64,000 bases of DNA, from assembly GCF_000953825.1 (NCBI RefSeq), contig NZ_BBUL01000097.1, forward strand, positions 284,725-348,724, in the 5' to 3' direction. Positions 38,685-47,773 of the stretch are shown here, in pieces (within the stretch, counting starts at the first letter, position 1; the number at the start of each line of letters is the position of its first letter). The DNA comes from Cellvibrio sp. OA-2007. Its GTDB lineage: Bacteria > Pseudomonadota > Gammaproteobacteria > Pseudomonadales > Cellvibrionaceae. The notes beneath the pieces are model-generated. The model was not told where the DNA came from. It saw only the letters and a list, made by a program, of their open reading frames with translations, and searched no databases. Both the position numbers and the translations under genes were made by a program.

Positions 38685-39692
38685 TCAGGGATCAACATAG
38701 ACCCATACAAATTTGTCGGGTTGCAATTGTGCCTCACCATCCATGCGATACGCCACCAAACGGCCGTATTTAACCGCACTGTAATCAAGGCAGGCGAGAT
38801 TGGGCGCAAGTGGCCGCGGTTGACCTTTTAGCCAGTAGTGGCCGACAAACAGCGGCGGTTGGGATTGGTCGTAATGAACCATTTGTGTGCGATGTGCTGG
38901 GGATATCTCTGCCTTGGCGATGTAGTCCGGTATAGGGTCTGGCTGAAACAATAACTGGCCGTAGGTTTGCGCCTCATGCCCCCAAAATTTGGTGCGAAAC
39001 GCGCGGCGCACATAGCCGTCGGACGACACCATGGTTTCGCCGTCCGGCAAAGGTAAATCAATCCCGCCAGTGAGCCGCTGTTTGGTAATCGCCTCCAAAC
39101 TGCCTTTTTGTGCCGAGCGATGGATAAACTGCCAATCGATATGACCATCGCCATAGTGAGCGCGATGCTGATTAATCAACTGCTGATCCCAACAGGCGTG
39201 TACCGCGCGAAAGACTTGCCGGGTAACCGGGTGTTGAATCTCCAAAAACAGCGGCAACTCGACAAACCAACGCAAAAACTCCTGCCATTCCTGCGAATAC
39301 TTTACAAATTGCTCTAGTGTTTCGCTAATCTGGCGAATATTGGCGGGGGTATGCGGGCGTAAATATTCGCCCGGAACAGTGGAGGGAGTGGAATAGACAA
39401 CGGCATTAAATTCATGATTACCAAGAATCATCTGCGCACTGCCCTGCTCCACCATATCGCGCACTAAATGCAGCGCTTCGCGAATGCGCGGGCCACGGTC
39501 GACAATATCCCCCAGAAAAATCGCTTGGCGATCGCGATGCCGATAAACACCAGACACCTTTTGATAACCAAGCTGTTGTAACAAACGCTCCAGCGACTGC
39601 GCACAGCCATGCACATCGCCAATTAAATCATAACCCTTCGCCTCACCTATAACGGGTGAGTAGTGCGAGTGATGTGGCGGCGCATCAGACAT
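38685..39692 (-). CDS. Calcineurin-like metallophosphoesterase
   Basis: 335 residues. Metal-binding motifs LIGDVHGC, LGDIVDRGP and LGNHEFNAV in the standard order within the first 110 residues; GHYWLKG near the C-terminus gives the last histidine. Probable protein phosphatase or diadenosine-tetraphosphatase-like hydrolase; the substrate is unknown. Its ATG (39692) is one base past the nadK stop (39694), so it is probably cotranscribed with nadK. Confidence 0.88.
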   Translation of the reverse strand: MSDAPPHHSHYSPVIGEAKGYDLIGDVHGCAQSLERLLQQLGYQKVSGVYRHRDRQAIFLGDIVDRGPRIREALHLVRDMVEQGSAQMILGNHEFNAVVYSTPSTVPGEYLRPHTPANIRQISETLEQFVKYSQEWQEFLRWFVELPLFLEIQHPVTRQVFRAVHACWDQQLINQHRAHYGDGHIDWQFIHRSAQKGSLEAITKQRLTGGIDLPLPDGETMVSSDGYVRRAFRTKFWGHEAQTYGQLLFQPDPIPDYIAKAEISPAHRTQMVHYDQSQPPLFVGHYWLKGQPRPLAPNLACLDYSAVKYGRLVAYRMDGEAQLQPDKFVWVYVDP

Positions 39693-39693
39693 A

Positions 39694-40593
39694 TTATTCC
39701 TTCAGCAGGTGGCCACCCCAGCCCAGCTTGGAGCGGCAGCGTTCATAGAAGTTGTAATCGAGCGGATGAAGCAGTTCGAGCCGTTGCGGTTTTTTGCGGA
39801 TGCAAATTTCATCGCCCGTTTGCACATCAACGTGAGAGTGACCATCACAAGTCACCATCGGCTCAGCGCGATTGTGTTCACCAACCACAATTCTGATCGC
39901 ACTATCGCCCGCCACCACAATTGGGCGACTACTGAGCGTATGCGGATTCATTGGCACCACCACGATAGCATCGAGTGTGGGGTGCAAAATCGGGCCGCCG
40001 CCACTCAGCGAATAGGCAGTCGAACCCGTCGGCGTTGCCACTATCACTCCATCAGAGCGCTGGCTGGTGACAAAGGCATCATCCACCGAGATTTCAAATT
40101 GCAGCATGTGAATAAATTGCCCGGGATGCAGTACCACATCGTTCAAGGCATCGGCAGTGGCGATCACTTGCCCCTCACGTTTTACTTCCATATCCAACAA
40201 AAAGCGCTGTTCGGATTTAAATTTACCCGACAATACTTCTTCCACTTTTTCTTCAATATCTTCCGGTGTGATATCGGTTAAAAAGCCCAAACGACCGCGA
40301 TTGACTCCCAGCAAAGGCACACCGTATTTAGCAAGCGCACGGGCACCGCGCAGTAAACTGCCATCGCCGCCAACCACAATAACCAAATCGCAAACTTGCC
40401 CGAGGGTCTCTATATCAGTGATTTGTTGTGCGGCGGCCACTAAACTGGTATCGGTAATTAACGCCGCCGTCTCGACTTCCAATACAAACGCTCTGCTGCG
40501 CTGTTGCAAAAAACGAATTAATCGTTTGATCGAATAAACCGCGCGCTCGTTGTTGAGATGACCAATCAGGCCAATAGTTGAAAAATGAGTCAT
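39694..40593 (-). CDS. nadK: NAD kinase
   Basis: 299 residues. Phosphorylates NAD to NADP. Motif GGDGSLLRGAR at residues 75-85, GVNRGRLGFLTDI, and the glycine-rich ATPTGSTAYSLSGGGPI region. Full length. ATG 40593; divergent from the DUF1853 gene with a 94-base shared promoter region. Confidence 0.97.
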   Translation of the reverse strand: MTHFSTIGLIGHLNNERAVYSIKRLIRFLQQRSRAFVLEVETAALITDTSLVAAAQQITDIETLGQVCDLVIVVGGDGSLLRGARALAKYGVPLLGVNRGRLGFLTDITPEDIEEKVEEVLSGKFKSEQRFLLDMEVKREGQVIATADALNDVVLHPGQFIHMLQFEISVDDAFVTSQRSDGVIVATPTGSTAYSLSGGGPILHPTLDAIVVVPMNPHTLSSRPIVVAGDSAIRIVVGEHNRAEPMVTCDGHSHVDVQTGDEICIRKKPQRLELLHPLDYNFYERCRSKLGWGGHLLKE

Positions 40594-40687
40594 AAAATTT
40601 CACTGAGTGAGCGGTTGAGGATATGAATAAATTGTAATCAGGTTTTGTAAGCTATTATAGCCTGCATAGCAACCCAAACTGACTTTT

Positions 40688-41644
40688 ATGCCACTTACAA
40701 CTATAGACTCATTCAATAAACCTGTGCACCAACTGCACCACCAAGTAGTGCGCGATCTCGCGTGGTGTTGTTTTAGTGCGCCTATGATGCGTGAATTGCC
40801 CGGTTCAAACGCCACTATTTTTCCGCTCAATAATGATCAGCTCTGGCCCTGGCTTAGCGCACTGGATCAACAACCCGATGCGCTACTCGCACACATTTCC
40901 GCGGTAAAAAGCACTCGCCTGGGAATTTACTACGAGACACTGTGGCATTTCTATTTTTCCCAGCATCCAGAATGGGAATTACTGCAACATAATTTACAAG
41001 TGGAACGCAACGGCATTACCCTCGGTGCGTTTGATTTTTTATGTCGTCGCAACAGCGAATATTGGCATATTGAAACTGCAGTTAAATTTTATTTATGCAA
41101 TGCCACTAGCGCAGAGGATGCTCGCAATTGGCATCACTGGATTGGCCCCGCCAGCCACGACCGGCTGGATGTAAAACTCGCGCGCATGCACCAGCATCAA
41201 TTACCCTTACATCAAACAATGGAGGCAAGAACACAACTGCAAATACTGTATCCGGAAGCGGGGGAATGGAAAACCGGTTTATGTGTGCAAGGTTATTTAT
41301 TTTCACCTGCATTTGCCGATTACAGCCCTGAGTTTAGCAATTCCAATCATGGCAAAGGTTACTGGTGGCGCCTGCAGGATTTTTTACAATACCAAAGCAA
41401 ACACAACGAAATGGAGTGGATGATTTTGGAGCGCCACCAATGGCTTGCACCGGTGCAGATTAGTGATGATGAGCGAGTAAAAAGTGCAGATTCACTAGCA
41501 CAACTAGAACAGCAAGTAGGTGAAATGAAAAGGCCGCTATTATTAGCAGCCTTGAAAAAAAACAATTCAGCGGATAACTATTGGCAAGAAGAATGGCGCG
41601 CTTTTGTGGTGCCTGATCACTGGCCAGATAAAAATATCATTTAG
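40688..41644 (+). CDS. DUF1853 family protein
   Basis: 318 residues matching DUF1853: HHQVVRDLAWCCFSAPM near the N-terminus, LGIYYETLWHFYFSQHPEW, GAFDFLCRRNSEYWHIETAVKFYL, and DRLDVKLARMHQHQL. The HIETAVKFYL and related acid/lysine pattern recalls PD-(D/E)XK-like nucleases, but this is inference. Function unknown. It converges on the next gene with a 4-base gap. Confidence 0.85.
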   Translation: MPLTTIDSFNKPVHQLHHQVVRDLAWCCFSAPMMRELPGSNATIFPLNNDQLWPWLSALDQQPDALLAHISAVKSTRLGIYYETLWHFYFSQHPEWELLQHNLQVERNGITLGAFDFLCRRNSEYWHIETAVKFYLCNATSAEDARNWHHWIGPASHDRLDVKLARMHQHQLPLHQTMEARTQLQILYPEAGEWKTGLCVQGYLFSPAFADYSPEFSNSNHGKGYWWRLQDFLQYQSKHNEMEWMILERHQWLAPVQISDDERVKSADSLAQLEQQVGEMKRPLLLAALKKNNSADNYWQEEWRAFVVPDHWPDKNII

Positions 41645-41648
41645 CAAA

Positions 41649-42803
41649 TTACCCTTGCCCGAGCACGGCTACACCATCGCGCAACACATAGCTGTTGGTA
41701 TCGCTTAAAAACTGTTGCACACCTGCAGGAGTAAATAATTGCGGGCAATTATCCAACGCCAGTGTTTTATAGCCATGCTGCGCCAATAGGTGCGCGGCGG
41801 CGCGGCTGCGGCGACCGGTATCGCAATAGAATATGTAGAGCTTATCTTTTGCGAGCAAACGGGATTTAATCGCCAAAATATTTAACGGGACATTCACTGC
41901 GTGCGGCAAATGCATTTCACTGTATTCTTCTTCACTGCGCACATCCACCGCAACCACATGGTTGGCGATATTTGCTTCTAACTCATTAAGCGCAAGAGTA
42001 GCAACCGTCGGCTCTTTTAATAAACGATAAAAGTCCTGTTTATCCAAGCGCATTAAAACACCATCAGTGCGCATCATTACAGTGGCATTACGCACTGTTT
42101 CATTGACCAACGCATCTTCACCAAAACAGCGCCCGACACTGATGGTTGCAAGGTGCTGCCGCTTGTTATCGCTGTGGCGAGTGACATCTGCCTCGCCTTC
42201 TTTAATGAAATAACATTGATCGCCCATTTCACCCTGACGAATAATCACATCTCCGGCATAAACCACTTGAGGCGTCAGGCGCGAAAAAATTTGCTCTACA
42301 TTTAATGGCGGAACTTTAAAAAACAAATTGGATTTTAATACCGTCATCATCCAATCAACGTCTTCATCCAAATCGCGCTCGCGCGAAATAATCAGCTGCA
42401 GATAATCCGCCACTTGGCTCCAGGTCAACATTTTGTCCAAACGCTCACTGTCGATTCGCAACACACTGCAATCTGTTTCCGCAACAGCGGTGTATTGACG
42501 CGGCTGCTGGTGCGCAATTGGCAATAAAGTAGCGCGACCTTTAATCAATGTGCGACTGTCATCATCAACCACCAAGGCGACATCGCCATGCAATAGATAG
42601 ACATGCTGGGCATCGTAACTACCGGCAGTAAATAAGGTTTGTCCTGCGCAGGCCACCTCTACTACCGCATCATCCAACAAGGCTAATAAGTGGCTTTCGC
42701 TCATATCTTTTAAAGGCACCAACGTTCGCGTCAAATTCAGATCGAATTCAACGAGCGGCACCTTGGCCACAACCGGAGTCGAGGTAGTTTTCTGAGCTTG
42801 CAT
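41649..42803 (-). CDS. Two cyclic-nucleotide-binding domains fused to a rhodanese domain
   Basis: About 384 residues. First CNB-like domain at residues 20-120 (degenerate), second at about 155-260 with the binding cassette FGEDALVNETVRNATV, and a C-terminal rhodanese domain (VVAVDVRSEEEYSEMHLPHA, active cysteine in FYCDTGRRSRAAA). Could link a nucleotide signal to sulfur transfer or persulfide chemistry. ATG 42803 has AAGGATG upstream; the longer frame begins with TTG 42818. No DNA-binding domain is visible. Confidence 0.85.
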   Translation of the reverse strand: MQAQKTTSTPVVAKVPLVEFDLNLTRTLVPLKDMSESHLLALLDDAVVEVACAGQTLFTAGSYDAQHVYLLHGDVALVVDDDSRTLIKGRATLLPIAHQQPRQYTAVAETDCSVLRIDSERLDKMLTWSQVADYLQLIISRERDLDEDVDWMMTVLKSNLFFKVPPLNVEQIFSRLTPQVVYAGDVIIRQGEMGDQCYFIKEGEADVTRHSDNKRQHLATISVGRCFGEDALVNETVRNATVMMRTDGVLMRLDKQDFYRLLKEPTVATLALNELEANIANHVVAVDVRSEEEYSEMHLPHAVNVPLNILAIKSRLLAKDKLYIFYCDTGRRSRAAAHLLAQHGYKTLALDNCPQLFTPAGVQQFLSDTNSYVLRDGVAVLGQG

Positions 42804-42885
42804 AACAACATCCTTCAAAGATGGGAGCGACCACTTAAGACAACATATTCATACAATTCACACAGGGGGCTGCTTAGAACTGCCT

Positions 42886-43857
42886 TTAAAAACCGCCTTT
42901 AAAACCGCGTCGCCCCTGTAGCCCGCCCGAATGAATTGCAACAATTCGCGAGCCACGCGGCCAATAACCCTGCCGGACAAGAGCATTTAATCCGAAAAAC
43001 ATTTTTACGGTATACACCGGGTCAAGTGGTATGCAGCTCTCGCGTTCAAAATCCCGCCAGAACTGAGCCAAATAGTCTGGGTGCTTTTTGCCGTAACCAC
43101 CGCAATGAAAACCTGAGATCAACCGCCAATTAGGCGCTTGCTCAGTGCACAGCAAGTTGTAAATGGCGTTTACATCGCGTCCTAAGCCACCCTCACCTTT
43201 CAACACCGAAAAACCCAACGCCGGTTTGCCAGCATCAATTCCCGCCGCCAGACCCGCTAAACTGGTACCTGTACCACAAGCTATACATACCGCAGTATAG
43301 TCACCTTTCAATTGCTGCTCTAGCGCTTGCCCCAGTAGCAGCACACCGTGCGCCCCCGCCAGATTAGCGCCACCTTCAGGAATCAGATAAAACTCGCCGT
43401 AACGGGTTTTTAAATCGGCGATTAACGCCTGCTCCGTTTTATTGCGATACTCAGTGCGACCAATAAAAATAAGTGTCATGCCCCAAGCTTCAGCATCGCT
43501 GAGTGTGGGACTTAAGTGTGCCGGCCGTTCGCCGCGCACAACTCCCAAGGTACTAAAACCATAGCGCTTTCCCGCTGCTGCCAAAGCATGCAAATGGTTG
43601 GAGTAAGCGCCGCCAAAGCTTAATACGCGGGTGAATCCTTGCACTTGCGCAGCCTGCAAATTAAAAAATAATTTGTAAAATTTATTGCCGGATAATACCG
43701 GGTCGATCAAATCATCCCTACGCACCAACAATTCAATACCGGCTGCAGTCAACGCCTTGGTCTCTACACGCTGCAGCGGCACCTTAACGGCAATATCCAG
43801 CAAGTTAGCCCTTGCAAAATCAACATCTAATAAGACTTCTACCGGTTCAATCAACAC
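42886..43857 (-). CDS. PLP-dependent D-cysteine desulfhydrase / ACC deaminase-like protein
   Basis: 323 residues of fold type II PLP enzymes. LVRRDDLIDPVLSGNKFYKL carries the cofactor lysine, SFGGAYSNHLHALAAAGKRYGF follows, and GTGTSLAGLAAGID binds the phosphate. In this family D-cysteine desulfhydrase and 1-aminocyclopropane-1-carboxylate deaminase are hard to separate by sequence, so I leave the substrate open. The start is GTG 43857. Confidence 0.88.
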   Translation of the reverse strand: MLIEPVEVLLDVDFARANLLDIAVKVPLQRVETKALTAAGIELLVRRDDLIDPVLSGNKFYKLFFNLQAAQVQGFTRVLSFGGAYSNHLHALAAAGKRYGFSTLGVVRGERPAHLSPTLSDAEAWGMTLIFIGRTEYRNKTEQALIADLKTRYGEFYLIPEGGANLAGAHGVLLLGQALEQQLKGDYTAVCIACGTGTSLAGLAAGIDAGKPALGFSVLKGEGGLGRDVNAIYNLLCTEQAPNWRLISGFHCGGYGKKHPDYLAQFWRDFERESCIPLDPVYTVKMFFGLNALVRQGYWPRGSRIVAIHSGGLQGRRGFKGGF

Positions 43858-43892
43858 GCATTCAACACTCTATAATCAGTTCAACGTTTTGT

Positions 43893-45263
43893 TTAACGTC
43901 GCTCTGCCACCAATGCATAGGTCACTGCCTGATGCTGCGCACAGCGATCGCTCTCACCGGGGTGGAATTCTAACGGACTTTCGAGGACTGGGATGCTTTT
44001 GCCACACACTTGGCCGCGTGGATCAAGCGCATTGCAACAAGGCGATTTGTGGTGCTCCAGCCAGGCTGCATAAACTGGTTCACTCACACCGACCTTGTCG
44101 GCCGCAAAGGCCTGCGGACTTTCCAGATAGCTGCCAATATCATCCAGCGCAATCGCATACTCGCCCAAGCCCGGCAAGAAAATGACCAGATTAACGCCCG
44201 CCTTGGTTAGCCGACTTAATAACTGATCGCCGCTATTTTTGAGCAACTGCTGGTTTTCACGTTTGAGGTTGACAATCTCATCTTTCAAAGCGCTTTCATT
44301 CTGATGGCGATAAAACAGCTCTACTTCGCGCATATCCAACATTTCACGCAAATCAGCCGTAGCCGCACTCACTTTGGCATCCAGCTCCAAGGCAAAATTT
44401 TCCTGCAAGAGCTGCACCTGGCTCGATTCATCTTGTTGCGCTGCTTTGAGCTTATGCGCAAAATACTCACGCATCCCCTCAATTTTGGTCGCCTGCACAT
44501 CCAGATTTTCTTTGAGTGTGCGATTGCGTTCAGCCAATTCTTTATTTTGCTGTTCGAATTGCTGATGTTTTTGTTGATAGGCCAGCAACCGCTGTTGATG
44601 CTCGTGCTGCATGCCCTGCAATTTTGCTTGATGTTGATTCATCATGGTCGCAATCCGCAGGCGCTGCTCTTTGATTAACATCGCCATCTTGTCGCGCAGC
44701 TCTTGTGCATAACGGTCATGCAGCTTTTGCTCCAATGCCACCTGTTCGCGCTCAGCCTCCTGGGCAGATCGAAGTGACTGCAATGGCTCAGTTGGTGCTG
44801 CATCCTTCACTAGCGCAGGCTTAACTATCAAGCCCAAGCGATTTGCCTTTACCGCTTTACGCATCGCCACAAAGCTGTTGTTGCCGCGCTGCATTAACGG
44901 GTCCCAGAGGCTTTTTTGATGCCAGGCAATCGAACACTGGCTGTAACAGGCCAGCCGAATGGCTCCTGCTCCCATATCCGGCCCGGTGCCCGCAGTTTCG
45001 ATTAACTGACGCAAAGGCACATTCCAGCGCCGATCTACCATCCCATTTGCATCAAAACCCAATAGAAAAAAGACCACCCCGGTAATACAAAGGGAGTGAT
45101 CCACTTGTACATAGGCAGCCTTAGCAGATGCACTGGCAAAATCCGGGACAGGAATAAAACCATCGAGGATGGCTTCAAATTCTGGATAGAGTAACTCGCG
45201 TGAAATCTGCTCTTCCTGAAACAGAAAGACCGCTTCAAGTTGCTCTGCGGGAGAATTGGGCAT
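43893..45263 (-). CDS. Coiled-coil protein with C-terminal cysteine cluster, unknown function
   Basis: About 456 residues from ATG 45263 (MPNSPAEQLEAVFLF). An N-terminal globular part of about 150 residues (with RLACYSQCSIAWHQKSLWDP) is followed by a long coiled coil at about 165-340 rich in Q, E, K and L, and a C-terminal domain with HHKSPCCNALDPRGQVCGKSI that looks able to bind a metal. Related proteins in pseudomonads are sometimes labelled as partitioning proteins, without an ATPase motif here to support it. A longer open frame to 45338 lacks family-like sequence. Confidence 0.7.
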   Translation of the reverse strand: MPNSPAEQLEAVFLFQEEQISRELLYPEFEAILDGFIPVPDFASASAKAAYVQVDHSLCITGVVFFLLGFDANGMVDRRWNVPLRQLIETAGTGPDMGAGAIRLACYSQCSIAWHQKSLWDPLMQRGNNSFVAMRKAVKANRLGLIVKPALVKDAAPTEPLQSLRSAQEAEREQVALEQKLHDRYAQELRDKMAMLIKEQRLRIATMMNQHQAKLQGMQHEHQQRLLAYQQKHQQFEQQNKELAERNRTLKENLDVQATKIEGMREYFAHKLKAAQQDESSQVQLLQENFALELDAKVSAATADLREMLDMREVELFYRHQNESALKDEIVNLKRENQQLLKNSGDQLLSRLTKAGVNLVIFLPGLGEYAIALDDIGSYLESPQAFAADKVGVSEPVYAAWLEHHKSPCCNALDPRGQVCGKSIPVLESPLEFHPGESDRCAQHQAVTYALVAERR

Positions 45264-45533
45264 AGACAGTCGTCTCAAACCAAGCGGAAGATTCCTTGCA
45301 GTATATGAAATCAAATGGCATGAAAACGTGAAGAACACCGCTCATTAGCGACTTTTAACCGGATTTGCGGCCTACTCGACGTAAATTAACGTTAAGCAAC
45401 CTGTCATCAAAAGCCACAGGTTATAGGAATACTGAAGAACGGAAAAAAGAGTTATGAGGGAATTGCTACCAGTGGAGATATGAAAAGGGGGAGTTACCGC
45501 GAGCCTTGCAGCACAATGCTGCAGCAGCCCGGG

Positions 45534-45617
45534 TTAGATATCTGAGTAATCCTCAGCCATGTCATCATCACAATCGTCGTACTGAACGTCTAATAGGTCT
45601 TCAATATAGTCTTGCAT
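45534..45617 (-). CDS. Tiny acidic ORF, 27 residues
   Basis: ATG 45617 to TAA 45534-45536, preceded by AAAGGAG with 10 bases spacing. The product begins MQDYIEDLLDVQYDD and is extremely acidic (12 Asp or Glu... in 27 residues with one Cys). It lies in a 600-base interval without larger genes, 29 bases after another tiny ORF with an equally good ribosome site. A 6-bp hairpin gcagca/tgctgc follows. Not recognised; it could be a regulatory or modified peptide, or chance. Confidence 0.45.
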   Translation of the reverse strand: MQDYIEDLLDVQYDDCDDDMAEDYSDI

Positions 45618-45646
45618 ATGTGTATTACTCCTTTAAGGGAAGGATT

Positions 45647-45700
45647 TTAAGATGAGGCGAACCACCTGATCTGAGACAGCCAAACAAACCAGCTGTTCAC
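45647..45700 (-). CDS. Tiny tryptophan-rich ORF, 17 residues (leader-like)
   Basis: GTG 45700 to TAA 45647: MNSWFVWLSQIRWFASS, with three Trp residues. The ribosome site GAGGAG (45709-45714) is 8 bases before the GTG. Being directly ahead of the acidic tiny ORF, it resembles a leader peptide, but no tryptophan gene is nearby. Family unknown; existence rests on the ribosome site. Confidence 0.35.
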   Translation of the reverse strand: MNSWFVWLSQIRWFASS

Positions 45701-45763
45701 GGACTTTACTCCTCGAAACCAAAATTACCAATTGATGATGACAATTTTATGTATACCGAATAT

Positions 45764-45777
45764 TTATTAGCTAATAA
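45764..45777. promoter_or_regulatory. 14-bp perfect palindrome TTATTAGCTAATAA
   Basis: Perfect palindrome 64-77 bases upstream of the tryptophan-rich tiny ORF and outside any gene. It may be an operator for the transcript carrying the two tiny ORFs. The remainder of 45264-45877 holds no larger gene that I can support. Confidence 0.35.
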
Positions 45778-45842
45778 CCAAACCTAAGCCACAAACAAAT
45801 CGGTAGGGGGAAGGGAATAACAGGAAGGAAAACTCGGAAAAT

Positions 45843-45866
45843 AAAAAACCCGCAACAAGTGCGGGC
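45843..45866 (-). terminator. Terminator of the tRNA-Val/tRNA-Asp operon
   Basis: Minus-strand stem cccgca/tgcggg with a 5-base loop followed by six T residues, 12 bases past the tRNA-Asp 3' end. Confidence 0.88.
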
Positions 45867-45877
45867 TTCTTGAATAG

Positions 45878-45954
45878 TGGCGGACCGGACGGGACTCGAA
45901 CCCGCGACCTCCGGCGTGACAGGCCGGCATTCTAACCGACTGAACTACCGGTCC
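45878..45954 (-). tRNA. tRNA-Asp (GTC)
   Basis: 77 bases including encoded CCA. Acceptor stem GGACCGG/CCGGTCC, D-arm TAGTTCAGTCGGTTAGAA, anticodon loop CTGTCAC with anticodon GTC, T-arm GCGGGTTCGAGTCCCGT. All four stems pair. Confidence 0.97.
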
Positions 45955-46023
45955 GCATATCTCTCAGAGTTATCAACACCAGCATTTTTACTTTATTACT
46001 CTTGTTCATAAGAGTTAAAAATG

Positions 46024-46099
46024 TGGTGGGCGGTACAAGACTCGAACTTGTGACCCATGCCTTGTAAGGGCATTGCTCTACCAACTGAGCTAACCGCCC
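46024..46099 (-). tRNA. tRNA-Val (TAC)
   Basis: 76 bases including encoded CCA. Acceptor stem GGGCGGT/ACCGCCC, D-arm TAGCTCAGTTGGTAGAGC, anticodon loop CTTACAA with anticodon TAC, T-arm ACAAGTTCGAGTCTTGT. It is 69 bases upstream of tRNA-Asp in the same operon. Confidence 0.97.
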
Positions 46100-46116
46100 C
46101 TCGTTGAGAGGTGCGC

Positions 46117-46144
46117 ATTCTATCGAATTCAGCTGCCCTGTCAA
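46117..46144 (-). promoter_or_regulatory. Sigma-70 promoter of the tRNA operon
   Basis: Minus-strand TTGACA (46144-46139), 16-base spacer, TAGAAT (46122-46117), about 18 bases upstream of the tRNA-Val 5' end, followed by a GC-rich GCGCACC discriminator typical of stable-RNA promoters. Confidence 0.82.
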
Positions 46145-46328
46145 ACATTTTTTAGCAAAACATTTAAACTTTTTCAGATTCGATTAAAACCCCATCGCTC
46201 ACGGGCAAAAAACCAGCAAAAGTGATTCAAAGTAAACAAATGAAGTTTTCACATGGAATTCGGGTCGATATATTCAAGCGCAAAGAGTAGATTATCGTTA
46301 CCCCCACCACAGGCCTTTAATTCGCCCT

Positions 46329-47735
46329 ATGACTGCAGACGCCCTACTCACCAGCCTATTTCACAATGAAGCTAGCCCTTGGATGAGCATAGTGGTGATC
46401 CTGCTGCTGGCCCTACAAACATTGTTAATTATCGGTTTGCAGCGCAGTCGCCTGAGCAACAAACGCGCCCGCCAAGCCTTGAAAGAATCGCAAAAAGAAT
46501 TGGAACAAAAAATTCTTGAGCGCACCGAAAGTTTGCACACCATTAACAATTTATTAATTGACGAGGTCGCGCGGCACGAGCAAACCGGCAGACAATTGCG
46601 CGAGACCAAACTCTACTTGCAGAGCATGATTAACTCCATGCCGTCGATTATTATTGGCGTTACCGCACACGGCGAAGTAACCCACTGGAACGCAGCCGCT
46701 GAAAACACCTTTGAAATTTTTTCCAATGAAGCACTGGGTCAGAAAATAATTGATTTGCTACCGCGATTCCCAGTTACTCTGGATGCAATTAAAAACTCCA
46801 TACGCAACGGCGAACCACATTCAATACAGCACACGCAAAGTGATGCAGAGGAAAAAAAACGCTACTTTGAAATTACTATTTATCCCTTAATTTCCAGCAC
46901 ACAGCAGGGCGCGGTAATTCGAGTAGATGACGTCACATTAAAAGTGACCATCGAAAACCTGATGATACAAAACGAAAAAATGTACTCCCTCGGCGAAGTA
47001 GCTGCAGGTATCGCCCACGAGATCAACAATCCACTCAGCGTGATTTTACAAAACGTGCAAAACATTACTCGCCGTACCGACGTCAACTTCCCTATCAACC
47101 AAACCTACGCCGATGAGTTGGATGTCGATTTTCAAAAAGTAAATACCTATTTATACGCGCGGGAAATCCCACAAATGCTCGACTCCATTCGCGAGGCGGG
47201 CGAGCGCTCCGCCACTATAGTGCGCAATATGTTGGAGTTCTCTCACAATTCACAGCGCAAAACCAGCTTGGTTGATATCAAACATCTGATCGAACAAACC
47301 ATCGCGCTCAATCGCAGCAGTTATCCCAGCCCACAATCGGATCAAGCACTGCAAATCAGCACTGAATTTGCCGACCCACTGCCGCCACTGCATGCATCCG
47401 CTCCCGAACTGCAGCAGGTATTACTCAACCTATTGCGCAATGCCAAACAAGCACTGGCCAATAGTGCGACCGAACAGCCGCATATTTGGATTAGAGCCTA
47501 CGCACAAAACCATCATCTTGTGATCGAGGTTCAGGACAACGGCCCCGGCATGACCGATACTGTTCGCCAGCACATCTTTGAACCTTTTTTTACCACCAAG
47601 GAATTGGGCTCAGGAACCGGCTTGGGCTTATCTGTTTCTTATTTCATTATTACCGAGCGCCACCAGGGAACGATTAACGTAAAAACATCCCCAGGCAAAG
47701 GCTGTAATTTTATTATCCAACTACCTTTGCACTAG
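46329..47735 (+). CDS. PAS-domain sensor histidine kinase
   Basis: 468 residues. One N-terminal membrane span (18-37), a coiled coil (45-95), a PAS domain (about 95-210, MINSMPSIIIGVTAHGEVTHWN), the HisKA site with His230 in AAGIAHEINNP, and a HATPase_c domain (LLNLLRNAKQAL N-box, DNGPGM, GSGTGLGLS). Cytoplasmic PAS sensing is likely. No response regulator is adjacent, so it is an orphan kinase. It diverges from the tRNA operon. Confidence 0.93.
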   Translation: MTADALLTSLFHNEASPWMSIVVILLLALQTLLIIGLQRSRLSNKRARQALKESQKELEQKILERTESLHTINNLLIDEVARHEQTGRQLRETKLYLQSMINSMPSIIIGVTAHGEVTHWNAAAENTFEIFSNEALGQKIIDLLPRFPVTLDAIKNSIRNGEPHSIQHTQSDAEEKKRYFEITIYPLISSTQQGAVIRVDDVTLKVTIENLMIQNEKMYSLGEVAAGIAHEINNPLSVILQNVQNITRRTDVNFPINQTYADELDVDFQKVNTYLYAREIPQMLDSIREAGERSATIVRNMLEFSHNSQRKTSLVDIKHLIEQTIALNRSSYPSPQSDQALQISTEFADPLPPLHASAPELQQVLLNLLRNAKQALANSATEQPHIWIRAYAQNHHLVIEVQDNGPGMTDTVRQHIFEPFFTTKELGSGTGLGLSVSYFIITERHQGTINVKTSPGKGCNFIIQLPLH

Positions 47736-47773
47736 CAATAATTATCCACCTTATCGTTTACCAGGAAATAATA

